DNA of 64,000 nt from Chitinophagaceae bacterium (GCA_024103425.1 JAGFIS010000011.1:82563-146562); one strand, 5' to 3'. Positions 46,494 through 56,172 are shown, numbered from the stretch's first letter. The notes: generated from the sequence alone by a model not told the origin. Numbers and translations: made by a program.

Positions 46494-46997
46494 ATGTATG
46501 CTATCTTAATGTTTTTGCTGCCTTTTCTTTCTATCACCCCTTCGAGTGATAGAGTAGATGCAAAGCCAATGGATGCTAATGCCGTAGCAACGGTTGAGTT
46601 GATGACTCCTATGATGGATGGCAGCATTCTTTTATCAGCAAGAGACACTATTCCTGCCAATGGCATTTATGATGAAAAAGATGTGGATGAAAAGGCTGAG
46701 TTCAAAGGAGGAGAGGAGAAATGGAATCAGTACATCACTAAGAAACTCAATGTACACATCACCGACTTTGGTGTGATGGATTATGGTGTTTGTATCGTGA
46801 AGTTTATTGTCGATGCCAAAGGAAAAGTCTCAAAAGTAGAACCACAGACAAAACAGAATACAAAGTTTGCCGAAGTATTGATCGACGCTTTAACGTGGAG
46901 TCCGAAATGGATTCCCGCAGTCAAAGATGGCAAACCGGTGAAATCCTACCGTACGATTGATGTTATTTTAACTCCTCCCGATTATAATAAGCAGTAA
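46494..46997 (+). CDS. Secreted single TonB_C-type repeat protein
   Basis: 167 residues with a hydrophobic leader (MYAILMFLLPFLSITPSS). The rest is one repeat of the type seen three times in the M56 protein: AEFKGGEEKW, VKFIVDAKGKVSKV, SPKWIPAVKDGKPVKSY. It lies 98 bases after that gene on the same strand. It looks like a duplicated and detached sensor repeat, perhaps a soluble periplasmic partner. No lipobox or membrane anchor is present. Confidence 0.75.
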   Translation: MYAILMFLLPFLSITPSSDRVDAKPMDANAVATVELMTPMMDGSILLSARDTIPANGIYDEKDVDEKAEFKGGEEKWNQYITKKLNVHITDFGVMDYGVCIVKFIVDAKGKVSKVEPQTKQNTKFAEVLIDALTWSPKWIPAVKDGKPVKSYRTIDVILTPPDYNKQ

Positions 46998-47005
46998 CGG
47001 CGCTG

Positions 47006-47497
47006 CTATTTTTTTCTTTCCCAGATTTCAAAGTTGAAAGCGTATTTATGCCGCTCGTCTGTGCCATGTCTTTCCGTAGAAATCAGTTGCCAGTCGTCGG
47101 TTGAGAATTTTGGAAAAAAGGCGGTTGCGTCAGGAAACGTGCCTTCTATCCTGGAGATTTCTATCCTGTCGGCAATATCCATAGCCATTTCAAAAATGTA
47201 ACCACCACCGATGATGTAGATAATGGGTTCTGATTTTACGAGATCAAGTGCTCCCTGAAGACTATGCGCTACAGTGGCACCGTTGCCGTCGTAATCTTTT
47301 TGACGTGTAACCACAATGTTCAGGCTGTTCGGTAACGGTTCTTTGATGACATCGTATGATTTTCTTCCGATGATAATCGGATGTCCTACTATAGACTCTC
47401 TGAATCTCCTGTATTCATCGGGCAGGTCCCATAGTGGTACTCCGCTCTCTCTGCCCAGTTCGTTGTTAGCTCCTACGGCTGCTGCAAGTATAATCAT
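47006..47497 (-). CDS. folA: Dihydrofolate reductase
   Basis: 163 residues. Reduces dihydrofolate with NADPH for one-carbon metabolism. Visible are the N-terminal IILAAAVGANNELG, VPLWDLPDEYRRFRES (active-site acid region), IIIGRKSYD, NIVVTRQ and IIYIIGGGYIFEMAM. The loop WDLPDE differs from the common WHLPAD. Convergent with the TonB_C-type gene. A variant -7 box (TACCTTTA on the minus strand, 47510-47517) lies just upstream. Confidence 0.95.
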   Translation of the reverse strand: MIILAAAVGANNELGRESGVPLWDLPDEYRRFRESIVGHPIIIGRKSYDVIKEPLPNSLNIVVTRQKDYDGNGATVAHSLQGALDLVKSEPIIYIIGGGYIFEMAMDIADRIEISRIEGTFPDATAFFPKFSTDDWQLISTERHGTDERHKYAFNFEIWERKK

Positions 47498-47673
47498 TGT
47501 TTAAAGCGGTAAAGGTAAAATGTCCCGCAAAAATAATTTGATCTTTCCGGGAAATTACGTCTGGTATGAATTACGAACTACTTATTAAACATTTGCTAAT
47601 GGCATCAGGTTTGTAGAGTAAGATTAAATGATAATCGTTGTCACAAAGTCCTAATCAAAAAAACTGTTTAGAA

Positions 47674-48444
47674 ATGAAAAGTTTTCAATTCCTTCCTATT
47701 CTTTTTATTTGCCTTTTCGGATACTTTGTTTCTCCTGCTCAATTAACCACTATGGGTATAAGAGGCGGGGTAAGTATCCCTAATCTTACAGCCGGCGCTT
47801 CGCAACAGAATCCGTTGAACACGGGGTTTTCTTCGCGTTTTGGCGGAGATGCTGCCGTGTTTGTCGATTTCGGAATCACTCCTGTTTTTTCAATCAGGCC
47901 TATGCTGCAATATTCGGCTCAGGGAGGTAAGAAGAACGGATTACAGGCTTTCCCGACGCCTCAGGAGTATGCAGGTTTTTTCCCTGGCACACCACCGTTA
48001 TACCTGTATGCAAATTTTAAAAATGAGTCAAAGTTGAATTATCTACTGCTTCCCGTGCTCGCTAATTTCGGATGGAGTTTATCAGACGGTTCTTCGCTGA
48101 AGTTTTATGTGAACGCCGGTCCGTTTGCAGGCATCCTGATTACCGGTAAACAGGTTACTTCAGGCTCCAGCCCTATCTACGCTGATGACAAAGGTATGAT
48201 GCCCCTTATACCCACGAATCAGCCCTTTGATAAGGATAATGATATTAAAGACCAGTTGCATAAGTTCAATGCGGGCGCAGAAGCCAATATCGGTTTTAGT
48301 TACAAGACAGGTTCTACAAACCGGATATTTATTGAGGGTGGATTTAACTACGGGTTTGTCAACATCCAAAAAGGTACAGCCAATGGTAAAAACCACGCCG
48401 GTGCAGGCACTCTTGCATTGGGGTATTCCTGGGGTTTGAACTGA
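47674..48444 (+). CDS. Outer-membrane beta-barrel protein (PorT-like)
   Basis: 256 residues from the ATG at 47674; an in-frame TTG twelve codons earlier is rejected because the ATG gives a clean signal peptide (to about FVSPAQ). The body has the small-barrel pattern GIRGGVSIPNL, IRPMLQYSAQGGK, NYLLLPVLANFGW, FYVNAGPFAGILITGK and a C-terminal strand LALGYSWGLN. Role unknown. Confidence 0.8.
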   Translation: MKSFQFLPILFICLFGYFVSPAQLTTMGIRGGVSIPNLTAGASQQNPLNTGFSSRFGGDAAVFVDFGITPVFSIRPMLQYSAQGGKKNGLQAFPTPQEYAGFFPGTPPLYLYANFKNESKLNYLLLPVLANFGWSLSDGSSLKFYVNAGPFAGILITGKQVTSGSSPIYADDKGMMPLIPTNQPFDKDNDIKDQLHKFNAGAEANIGFSYKTGSTNRIFIEGGFNYGFVNIQKGTANGKNHAGAGTLALGYSWGLN

Positions 48445-48470
48445 CCGTTTCAGTTATTCACAACAAGTTA

Positions 48471-48492
48471 ATTACTCACATGTTAGAGTAAT
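48471..48492. promoter_or_regulatory. Inverted repeat ATTACTC-N8-GAGTAAT
   Basis: Seven-base arms with an 8-base spacer, 43 bases upstream of the RND -7 element. No T-run follows, so it looks more like a repressor or activator site than a terminator. Confidence 0.45.
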
Positions 48493-48534
48493 CCAAAATC
48501 TTATAAACTGTAGTGTTTATTGGGTAATTACAGG

Positions 48535-48542
48535 TAAATTTG
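48535..48542 (+). promoter_or_regulatory. RND operon -7 element (TAAATTTG)
   Basis: A perfect TANNTTTG followed by C; it would give a leader of about 325 bases before the adaptor gene. The -33 box is weak. Confidence 0.5.
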
Positions 48543-48660
48543 CACCTTGTTTTTTTCGAGGTACAGATTTTGTGAGAGAGATTTTTTGTTAATGAGAGGA
48601 ATTCAGTGAGATATTCATCTCTTGAACATGTGAGCCTTGTTGCAATTATATAACTGACAG

Positions 48661-48876
48661 ATGCAGAAGCGAGTTTTTAATTATATAATGGAAGCAAAAG
48701 AGCATTCAATTTTCTGTCAGCCGAATGGTTTCATGTCATTTCGTTCAAATTATTTTTTTAGTAGTCGTACAGGAAGATTGTTGCTTTTAGGAGGCTTCAG
48801 TCATTTCCTGTTCTTTATATCCTTACAACCCCTTGTCTCATATTCGTATGTGCATGGCAACACAGATCATTTATGA
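48661..48876 (+). CDS. Possible 71-codon leader peptide of the RND operon
   Basis: Starts with ATG and ends TGA that overlaps the efflux-adaptor ATG as ATGA, the same coupling as between the adaptor and pump genes. The C-terminal half is hydrophobic. No family resemblance; it may be chance, or a coupling ORF that feeds ribosomes to the adaptor start. Confidence 0.3.
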   Translation: MQKRVFNYIMEAKEHSIFCQPNGFMSFRSNYFFSSRTGRLLLLGGFSHFLFFISLQPLVSYSYVHGNTDHL

Positions 48877-50075
48877 TTAAACACAAATTTTACTTTTTAG
48901 CAATTTCAACTTTTTTCCTGCTGAGCGCATGCAAGCAGCAGCAACAAGGTCCCAATCCGAATGCACCGAAACCATATCCTGTAGTACAGGTTCAGGAGCG
49001 ATCTGTGACCGGATTTATGTCTTATCCTGCAAGTATAGAGGGAAAAGTGAACAATGATGTACGCGCAAAGATTTCAGGCTATATAAAAGAGGTGTTGGTT
49101 GATGAAGGTCAACCTGTAAGAAAGGGGCAAGTACTCTTCCGTCTTGAGACAAACAATCTTTCAGAGATTGCATCAGCAGCGAAAAGCGGCATTGGAGCCG
49201 CTGAGGCGAATGTTGCTGCAGCCGAAGCTGCAGTAAATTCTGCTCAGCTGGAAGTTGATAAATTAATTCCGCTTGTTGAAAAGAACATCATCAGCAACGT
49301 CCAGTTAGAGGCCGCAAAAGATAATCTGCGTTCTGCACAAAGCAGGCTTGCACAGGCAAAGGCAGGACAGAATCAGGCGCAGGCTAATTATAAAAGTGCT
49401 TTAGCGAATGTTGATTATTCAATCATCAGAAGTCCGATTGATGGAGTTGTTGGAAAACTGCCTTTGAAAGCAGGCAGTCTTGTGGGCCCCGGCGATCCGG
49501 TTCCGCTGACTACGGTTTCTGAAACCAGCGAAGTGTATGCTTACTTCTCGATGAACGAAAGTGATTATCTCGATTTCTATAACAGCACGCCGGGAAGTAA
49601 CGCGGCAGAGAAGCTGAAGAATATTCCGCCTGTTACGTTGATTCTCGCTAACGGAGAAGAGTATAATGAGAAGGGGGCGATAAAGGCTGTTACAGGTCAG
49701 GTAGATCCGAAAACAGGTTCTATCCTTTTCAGGGCCTCCTTCCCGAATAAGTCGGGACTATTGGTTAACGGGAACAGCGGCACCGTGAAGATTCCTAAGC
49801 ATTATAATAATGTTTTGGTAGTGCCTGAAGCGGCCACTTTTGAGCAGCAGGGTATAGTGCATTTGTATAAAGCAGATCACGATACTGCCGCATTGGCAAT
49901 TGTAAATGTATTAGACCGTGTGAATAATCTAGTGTTGGTCAAAGACGGCGTAAGTAAAGGAGATTGGATCATTGCTGCCGGAGTTAGCAACCTTAGAAGC
50001 GGTTTGCCTGTGATACCTCAGCAGACAAGTCTGGACAGTATAGTTAATGCAATTAAACCGGTATTTGAAAGATGA
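48873..50075 (+). CDS. RND efflux periplasmic adaptor lipoprotein (MFP)
   Basis: 400 residues with lipobox LLSAC. The membrane-fusion layout is clear: split lipoyl domain (VRAKISGYIKEVLVDEGQPVRKGQVLFRLE and VDYSIIRSPIDGVVGKLPLKAGSLVGPG), an alpha-hairpin rich in Ala/Gln between them, then beta-barrel and membrane-proximal domains. It links the inner-membrane pump to the outer-membrane channel. First gene of a three-gene operon; its stop overlaps the pump start by four bases. Confidence 0.95.
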   Translation: MIKHKFYFLAISTFFLLSACKQQQQGPNPNAPKPYPVVQVQERSVTGFMSYPASIEGKVNNDVRAKISGYIKEVLVDEGQPVRKGQVLFRLETNNLSEIASAAKSGIGAAEANVAAAEAAVNSAQLEVDKLIPLVEKNIISNVQLEAAKDNLRSAQSRLAQAKAGQNQAQANYKSALANVDYSIIRSPIDGVVGKLPLKAGSLVGPGDPVPLTTVSETSEVYAYFSMNESDYLDFYNSTPGSNAAEKLKNIPPVTLILANGEEYNEKGAIKAVTGQVDPKTGSILFRASFPNKSGLLVNGNSGTVKIPKHYNNVLVVPEAATFEQQGIVHLYKADHDTAALAIVNVLDRVNNLVLVKDGVSKGDWIIAAGVSNLRSGLPVIPQQTSLDSIVNAIKPVFER

Positions 50076-53000
50076 TTAAAAGATTTATAGAGCGCCCGGT
50101 TTTATCAACTGTAATTTCCATTATCCTTGTTTTACTGGGTATTCTGGGATTGAACTCGCTCCCCGTAACTCAATATCCTGATATTGCACCTCCGACGGTG
50201 AACATCCGTACGATGTACATCGGCGCGAACGCTGAAACAGTTCAGAAGAGTGTAATCATCCCGATTGAAGAGCAAGTTAACGGTGTTGAAGGGATGGACT
50301 ACATTACCTCAACCGCGGGTAACGATGGTAGTGCCACTATCAACGTTTTCTTTAAACAGGGAATTGATCCTGATATCGCTGCGGTGAACGTACAGAATCG
50401 TGTGGCACGGGCTATGCCTTTGCTGCCTGCAGAGGTGACGAGAGCCGGGGTGGTAGCCCAGAAACAACAGACAAGTGCCCTGATGTTTTTGTCGTTTTAC
50501 ACGACTAACAAAGATTATAACGACGTCTTCCTGCAGAACTATCTCGACATTAATATTATTCCGGGGTTAAAGAGAATCTTCGGTGTGGGAGATGCCTCAG
50601 TATTCGGGGGAAAGACTTACGCGATGAGGATCTGGCTTGATCCGCAGAAACTGGCAGCATATGGTTTGCAGCCTACTGATGTTACAGCAGCCATCAACAG
50701 TCAGAGCCTTGAAGCTGCGGCAGGTTCATTGGGGCAAAATGCAGGAGGATCGTTCGAGTATGTAATTAAGTACAAGGGAAAGTTCAGTGATCCGAAAGAA
50801 TACGAAGACATCATTATTAAAGGATTAGGGCAAGGAAACTTTTTACGTGTGAAGGATGTGGCTACGGTTAAGATGGATGCACTTTCATACTCAGGCGTTG
50901 CAGAGAGTAGCGGTAATCCTGCCGTGAGTTTGGGTATCTTCCAGACACCAGGCTCTAATGCTCAGGATATCATCAAGGATATCAAGAAGTTTATGAAAGA
51001 GCAGGATGCTACCATGCCCGAAGGGATTCACTACCTCTATAACTACGATAGTAATGAGTTTCTGGATGCCTCAATCAATAAAGTGTTGAAGACGTTTATC
51101 GAGGCGTTCATCCTGGTATTTATCGTGGTATTTATTTTCCTTCAGGATTTCAGATCAACACTCATTCCTGCAATTGCAGTTCCGGTGTCTATCATTGGTA
51201 CTTTCTTCTTTTTGAATCTGTTTGGATATTCGCTGAACCTGCTGACACTTTTCGCTTTGGTACTTGCTATTGGTATTGTGGTGGATGATGCGATAGTCGT
51301 CGTCGAGGTTGTCCATGCACGATTAGATCAGGGTGAGAAGGATCCGAAGAAGGCATCGGTAGATGGGATGAAGGAGATCACTAATGCTATTATCTCTATC
51401 ACACTTGTGATGGCGGCAGTGTTTATTCCTGTTACATTTATCACGGGCCCAACGGGTGTTTTCTACCGGCAGTTTGGGGTTACGCTTATTGTGGCCATTA
51501 TGATTTCTGCGGTTAATGCGTTAACGTTGAGCCCGGCACTGTGTGCTTTGTTCCTGCGCCCGAAGAAAGATGAAAACGGAAAGAAAAAGAATTTCATATA
51601 CCGCTTTTTTGATGCTTTTAATATTGCATTCAAGGAGTTTACAAAGCGCTACGGAGAAGGATTTTTGATATTGTTGAGGCACAGGTGGATAACAGGTGCA
51701 TTGCTGGTGGTTGCTGTAGTTGTTATTTTCATTCTGAACAGGGTGATGCCTACAGGTTTTGTCCCTCAGGAAGACAGGGGAGTGATATTCGCCAATATTG
51801 AATTGCCTGCCAGTGCTTCTATGGACAGAACCTACCAGGTGATGAAAGAACTCTCGGATAAAGCTTATAAGGTGCCGGGTGTTGTGAACGTAACATTTGC
51901 GACGGGTAGGGGAATGATATCGGGAACGGGAAGCAACTTCGGACTTGCATTTATAAAGCTCGCCCCCTTTAAACAGAGAAATAGTGTAAAAGGGCAGAGT
52001 GTCGAAGCAATTACCGGAAGGCTCTTCGGGATAGCGGCAGGAATTCCGGATGCAAAGGCTATCTTCTTCGGGCCTGCAAGTGTGCCGGGTTTTGGTAACA
52101 GTGCCGGTTTCCAGATGTCGCTGTTGAATAAGAGTGGTGCTGATGTTCAGGAGTTGGATAAGAGGGCTCAGGAGTTTATGGGACGTCTGATGGCTCGCCC
52201 TGAAATTCAGTTTGCACAGACATCATTCAATACACGCTATCCGCAGTATGAGATGGAGATTAATGTGCCCAGAGCCAGCGAGGCAGGAGTGCCGATCAGT
52301 AGCATTTTCTCTACTTTACAGGGGTTGATCGGAGGAATTTACACAGCTGACTTCTCCAAGTACGGAAAACAATACAGGGTAATGGTGCAGGCTCTGCCTG
52401 AGGCACGCACAGATGTCAACAGCCTGAACTCTATATATGTAAGGACAAGCAGCGGCGAGATGGCACCGATTTCGCAGTTTGTAAGTCTCAAGAGAGTGTA
52501 CGGTCCTCAGTCTATCACAAGATTCAACCTGTTCTCTTCTGTTGATATCACGGGGGCGTCCAACCCGGGATACAGTACGGGTGATGCGATTAATGCTGTA
52601 AGAGAAGTGGCAAAGAGTAGTTTGAGCAGTAGTTATGGCATCGACTTCTCTGGTTTGACACGTGAGGAGATTCGTGCAGGATCCCAAGCCATGATCATCT
52701 TCGTGCTGAGCCTTGTGTTTGTTTACTTCATTCTTTCAGGTCAGTATGAAAGTTACATCCTTCCGCTGTCTGTAATTATTTCGCTTCCGTTAGGAGTTAT
52801 GGGGGCATATATCGGTCAGTGGATGTTTGGATTAGAGAATAACATTTACTTCCAGATAGCGCTGATTATGCTCGTCGGGTTGCTGGCAAAGAATGCCATC
52901 CTGATTGTTGAGTTCGGTGTCCAGCGTCGTAAGAGAGGAGAGAGTATAGCCATGTCAGCCATCAATGCGGCAAAAGCAAGGTTAAGGCCAATTTTGATGA

Positions 53001-53206
53001 CGTCATTTGCATTCATCTTCGGCATGATGCCGTTGATTTTTGCTACGGGTATCGGTGCCATCGGTAACCACTCGATCGCCACAGGTGCAGCAGCAGGATT
53101 GTTGGCAGGTACAATTCTGGGTGTACTTGTGATTCCTGTATTGTTCGCCATCTTCCAATCAATTCAGGAAAAAATTAAACCGGTAAAATTTGATAAAGAT
53201 AAGTAA
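50072..53206 (+). CDS. RND multidrug efflux pump, HAE1 (AcrB/MexB) family
   Basis: 1044 residues with the full HAE1 plan: IKRFIERPVLSTVISIILVLLGILG first helix, two large periplasmic loops, and helix 4 carrying the proton-relay acids as GIVVDDAIVVVE. It is an H+/drug antiporter in the inner membrane. The substrate spectrum cannot be read from sequence. It overlaps the adaptor gene by four bases and sits one base before the outer-membrane factor gene. Confidence 0.97.
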   Translation: MIKRFIERPVLSTVISIILVLLGILGLNSLPVTQYPDIAPPTVNIRTMYIGANAETVQKSVIIPIEEQVNGVEGMDYITSTAGNDGSATINVFFKQGIDPDIAAVNVQNRVARAMPLLPAEVTRAGVVAQKQQTSALMFLSFYTTNKDYNDVFLQNYLDINIIPGLKRIFGVGDASVFGGKTYAMRIWLDPQKLAAYGLQPTDVTAAINSQSLEAAAGSLGQNAGGSFEYVIKYKGKFSDPKEYEDIIIKGLGQGNFLRVKDVATVKMDALSYSGVAESSGNPAVSLGIFQTPGSNAQDIIKDIKKFMKEQDATMPEGIHYLYNYDSNEFLDASINKVLKTFIEAFILVFIVVFIFLQDFRSTLIPAIAVPVSIIGTFFFLNLFGYSLNLLTLFALVLAIGIVVDDAIVVVEVVHARLDQGEKDPKKASVDGMKEITNAIISITLVMAAVFIPVTFITGPTGVFYRQFGVTLIVAIMISAVNALTLSPALCALFLRPKKDENGKKKNFIYRFFDAFNIAFKEFTKRYGEGFLILLRHRWITGALLVVAVVVIFILNRVMPTGFVPQEDRGVIFANIELPASASMDRTYQVMKELSDKAYKVPGVVNVTFATGRGMISGTGSNFGLAFIKLAPFKQRNSVKGQSVEAITGRLFGIAAGIPDAKAIFFGPASVPGFGNSAGFQMSLLNKSGADVQELDKRAQEFMGRLMARPEIQFAQTSFNTRYPQYEMEINVPRASEAGVPISSIFSTLQGLIGGIYTADFSKYGKQYRVMVQALPEARTDVNSLNSIYVRTSSGEMAPISQFVSLKRVYGPQSITRFNLFSSVDITGASNPGYSTGDAINAVREVAKSSLSSSYGIDFSGLTREEIRAGSQAMIIFVLSLVFVYFILSGQYESYILPLSVIISLPLGVMGAYIGQWMFGLENNIYFQIALIMLVGLLAKNAILIVEFGVQRRKRGESIAMSAINAAKARLRPILMTSFAFIFGMMPLIFATGIGAIGNHSIATGAAAGLLAGTILGVLVIPVLFAIFQSIQEKIKPVKFDKDK

Positions 53207-53207
53207 C

Positions 53208-54581
53208 ATGCAAGCATATACGAATAAGTGGAGAACCCGTCTGATGTGGGTGGCAGTTTTTGTTTTTGCAGGCTTTTTTCTGTCTGCTTGCTTTGTGGCC
53301 CGTCCTTATCAGGCCCCGGAGAATTTGATAGATAATTCGTACTACAGGGCAGAACTTTCACCGGATGACACTGCAAGTATGGCTGCATACTCCTGGAAAG
53401 AGTTGTTTACAGATGCCAAGTTGCAGCAACATATTACTCATGCACTTGAAAACAATACGGATATCCTGAATGCGATTCAACAAATCAATATTGCCGAAGC
53501 ATACCTCAAACAGGGCAAGGCATCATTCTTTCCGACCGTAACTGCTACGGTAACTGCCGGTACGGCACCTAACAATTCAGCCATAGGCAACCTGAGTTGG
53601 GAGGCAGATGTTTGGGGCAAGATTAAGAGTAATAAAGACGCTGCACTTGCTAACCTGTTAGGTTCACGCGCTGCATATCAGGCTGTAATGTCACAACTGG
53701 TATCGTCTTTAGCTGATACTTATTACAGACTGATGGCCCTTGACGAGGAGAAAAGAATAACAGAGGAATCAATCGCCAATCGTGAGAAGAATTTAGAGAC
53801 AACCAGGGCCTTAAAAGATGCCGGAAAATTGACGGCAGTGGCTATTGAACAAAGCAATGCATTGTTGATCAATTCAAAGGGAATCCTGGTTAATCTCGAT
53901 AACAATATCAAACTTTTGGAAAATTACTTCTGTCTGCTTTTGAATGTACCTTCTCAACACGTGGACAGAAATACTCTGGGTGAACAGAAGATAAATGTTC
54001 CGCTTTCTGTGGGCGTACCTGTACAATTGCTGGCTAACAGGCCGGATGTGAAGGTAGCTGAGTATAATTATATGAGTGCCTTTTTCGGTGTAAACGCTGC
54101 GAAGGCTGCGTTCTATCCCTCGCTGACCCTCAATGCGGGCGGCGGTTTCCAGGCCGGTGATTTTGATAAGTTGTTTGACCCCGCAGTACTTTTTGGAGCA
54201 GTTGCAGGATCGCTGATGCAGCCTGTGATTAATAAAAGGCAAATCCGTACACAATACGAAGTAGCCAAAGCAAGAAAAGAAATTGCATACAATAATTACA
54301 AGAAAACCATCCTTACCGCGGCAAAAGATGTTTCGGATGCTTTGTTTGTATATGAGGCGCAGGATCAGTTGACGGATCTTAAGCAACAGGAATTTGAACG
54401 TTATGATGTGACGATTTCTTATTCGCAGGATCTGGTGAATAATGGTATGGGCAATTTTCTGGATGTAATTACAGCCATGCAGAACTCACTTAATGCACGC
54501 TTGAATTATGTGGATGCCCAGTACGGAAGGTTGAGTGCGATTGTACAATTATACCGTGCTCTTGGGGGAGGATGGAAATAA
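53208..54581 (+). CDS. Outer-membrane efflux channel lipoprotein (NodT/OprM family)
   Basis: 457 residues from the ATG at 53208, which is one base after the pump stop. Lipobox FLSAC near residue 27, then the OMF fold: LTNNTDILNAIQQIN-type helix (ALENNTDILNAIQQINIAEA), SWEADVWGKIKSN, the second-repeat NRPDVKVAEYNY, and a terminal helix ending LYRALGGGWK. It forms the trimeric outer-membrane duct of the tripartite pump. Confidence 0.95.
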   Translation: MQAYTNKWRTRLMWVAVFVFAGFFLSACFVARPYQAPENLIDNSYYRAELSPDDTASMAAYSWKELFTDAKLQQHITHALENNTDILNAIQQINIAEAYLKQGKASFFPTVTATVTAGTAPNNSAIGNLSWEADVWGKIKSNKDAALANLLGSRAAYQAVMSQLVSSLADTYYRLMALDEEKRITEESIANREKNLETTRALKDAGKLTAVAIEQSNALLINSKGILVNLDNNIKLLENYFCLLLNVPSQHVDRNTLGEQKINVPLSVGVPVQLLANRPDVKVAEYNYMSAFFGVNAAKAAFYPSLTLNAGGGFQAGDFDKLFDPAVLFGAVAGSLMQPVINKRQIRTQYEVAKARKEIAYNNYKKTILTAAKDVSDALFVYEAQDQLTDLKQQEFERYDVTISYSQDLVNNGMGNFLDVITAMQNSLNARLNYVDAQYGRLSAIVQLYRALGGGWK

Positions 54582-54760
54582 ATTATTTCCGGAAGTTGGT
54601 TCGGTGGCGATGCCTTTCCCGATTGCCCTTACACTTTAGCTCAGAGTCTTTCTTTAAAAAACGTTCATCTGATTTCTTCTTTGCGATATTGCTGTTTTAA
54701 TTTACCGCGATAAAATAATATTTGTCTATAGTTTTCGTTTTTATAGGTAAACTCAAAGAA

Positions 54761-55555
54761 ATGAATTCGAAAAAATTGTTATTGCTTGTAGCATTTGCTT
54801 TTACTATTAGCACGGTAACCTTTGCACAGTCTAACGATGATGGTGCAAAGACCGAGAAAGTAAAGAAAAAAAAGTCTAAGCACCCGATGAACTTCATAAA
54901 GGTAAACGCACCCGCTTTTGTCGTTAACAATTACAATCTGTCTTTAGAGCGGATTATATCTAAACGTGTGTCCATCGGTGTATCAGGAAGATATATGCCG
55001 ACCGGATCACTACCATTTAAGTCTAATATTATCAAGCTGATGGGAGATAACACAGATCAGGAGGTGAAAGACCAGATAGAAAGCCTGCGTCTGGGCAACT
55101 ATGCCATTACTCCGGATCTGCGTTTATATCTCGGTAAAGGATATGGCCGCGGTTTTTACCTGTCCTTCTTTTACAGGTATGCCAACTTTGAGGTGGATAA
55201 CGTGACGATGGAGTTTGATGCAGATGGAGGTGGTACAGAAAAGATTGACATGAAAGGATCACTCACATCAAATACCGGCGGACTTACTTTAGGAGTACAG
55301 AAAACCTTCGGGAAAATCTTTGTGTTGGATTTGTGGATTTTGGGAGCACACTATGGTAACGGTAAGTCGATGCTGGACGGAACCACAAGAACACTTTCAG
55401 CTCAAGAACAACAGGCGCTGCAGGAAACTCTCGATAACCTTGATATTCCATTCCTGAAGAAAGAGGCGACTGTACATGCTAACGGTGCTTCATTAAAGTT
55501 AGACGGGCCGTGGGGTGGATTGCGCATGGGTGTTTCCATCGGATTAAGGTTCTGA
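54761..55555 (+). CDS. DUF3575-like outer-membrane beta-barrel protein
   Basis: 264 residues from the ATG at 54761; an upstream TTG is rejected. Signal peptide (to TVTFAQ), a Lys-rich linker (KTEKVKKKKSKH), then FIKVNAPAFVVNNYNLSLERII, PDLRLYLGKGYGRGFYLSFFYRY and the final strand MGVSIGLRF, which is the DUF3575 small-barrel pattern. Role unknown. Confidence 0.75.
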   Translation: MNSKKLLLLVAFAFTISTVTFAQSNDDGAKTEKVKKKKSKHPMNFIKVNAPAFVVNNYNLSLERIISKRVSIGVSGRYMPTGSLPFKSNIIKLMGDNTDQEVKDQIESLRLGNYAITPDLRLYLGKGYGRGFYLSFFYRYANFEVDNVTMEFDADGGGTEKIDMKGSLTSNTGGLTLGVQKTFGKIFVLDLWILGAHYGNGKSMLDGTTRTLSAQEQQALQETLDNLDIPFLKKEATVHANGASLKLDGPWGGLRMGVSIGLRF

Positions 55556-55575
55556 TATCATTATAATATATTCAT

Positions 55576-55619
55576 AAGCCTTTTGAGATCTCGCAGACAA
55601 GGATTCTCCGAAGGCTTTT
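55576..55619 (+). terminator. Hairpin downstream of the DUF3575-like gene
   Basis: AAGCCTT (55576-55582) pairs with AAGGCTT (55611-55617), with a short T-run to 55619. The loop is long, so the terminator is only moderately convincing. Confidence 0.45.
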
Positions 55620-55750
55620 CTGTTCCAGAGATACACGTAGACGGAGAGAGCTGATGTATTTTGGCGTGGTGCAGAACTTGTTCTACAGATTTTCCACATT
55701 CGGGAATAAATAATAAAATTTACTTATCTTGACAACCAAAATTTTTATCT

Positions 55751-56083
55751 ATGGGAAAATTTGAAATTACAAAGAGAAAGAACGGAGATTATCAGTTCAA
55801 CCTGAAGGCCTCAAACGGCCAGGTAATTCTTTCCAGCCAGGGTTACAAGAGCAAAACTACCTGCCTGAATGGAATTGAGTCTGTTCGTAAAAATTCGGCT
55901 GACGACAAAAAATTCGATCGCCAGAAGTCCAAGAGCGATAAATTCTACTTTAACCTGAAGGCGACTAACGGCCAGATAATCGGAACCAGTGAAATGTATG
56001 AGAGCGAAGCCTCAATGGAGAACGGAATTGCGTCGGTAAAGAAGAATGCTCCGGATGCAAAGAACGACGATAAATCAGAGTAA
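55751..56083 (+). CDS. YegP-like DUF1508 tandem-repeat protein
   Basis: 110 residues made of two DUF1508 repeats: FEITKRKNGDYQFNLKASNGQVILSSQGY and DKFYFNLKATNGQIIGTSEMY, each followed by NGIxSVKKN. YegP-type proteins form small intertwined beta-alpha folds; function unknown, sometimes stress-linked. Cytoplasmic. The end is acidic and disordered. Confidence 0.93.
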   Translation: MGKFEITKRKNGDYQFNLKASNGQVILSSQGYKSKTTCLNGIESVRKNSADDKKFDRQKSKSDKFYFNLKATNGQIIGTSEMYESEASMENGIASVKKNAPDAKNDDKSE

Positions 56084-56108
56084 GACTTGTTTACTTTATT
56101 TTTTTTTA

Positions 56109-56138
56109 AAGCCCCTACAATGATTTTTGCAGGGGCTT
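56109..56138. terminator. Hairpin between convergent yegP-like and S9 peptidase genes
   Basis: AAGCCCCT (56109-56116) pairs with AGGGGCTT (56131-56138). A T-run precedes rather than follows on the plus strand, so it is not a classic terminator in either direction, though position fits. Confidence 0.4.
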
Positions 56139-56172
56139 AATTGTATCAGAACAGATGAGTTATTTGAACAGC

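Larger units (their letters stand above)
48445..48872. other. 428-base leader region of the RND operon
   Basis: Contains a 22-base inverted repeat (48471-48492), a -7 element (48535-48542) and a 71-codon frame (48661-48876) whose TGA overlaps the adaptor ATG. No separate protein of recognised family is present. Confidence 0.5.
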
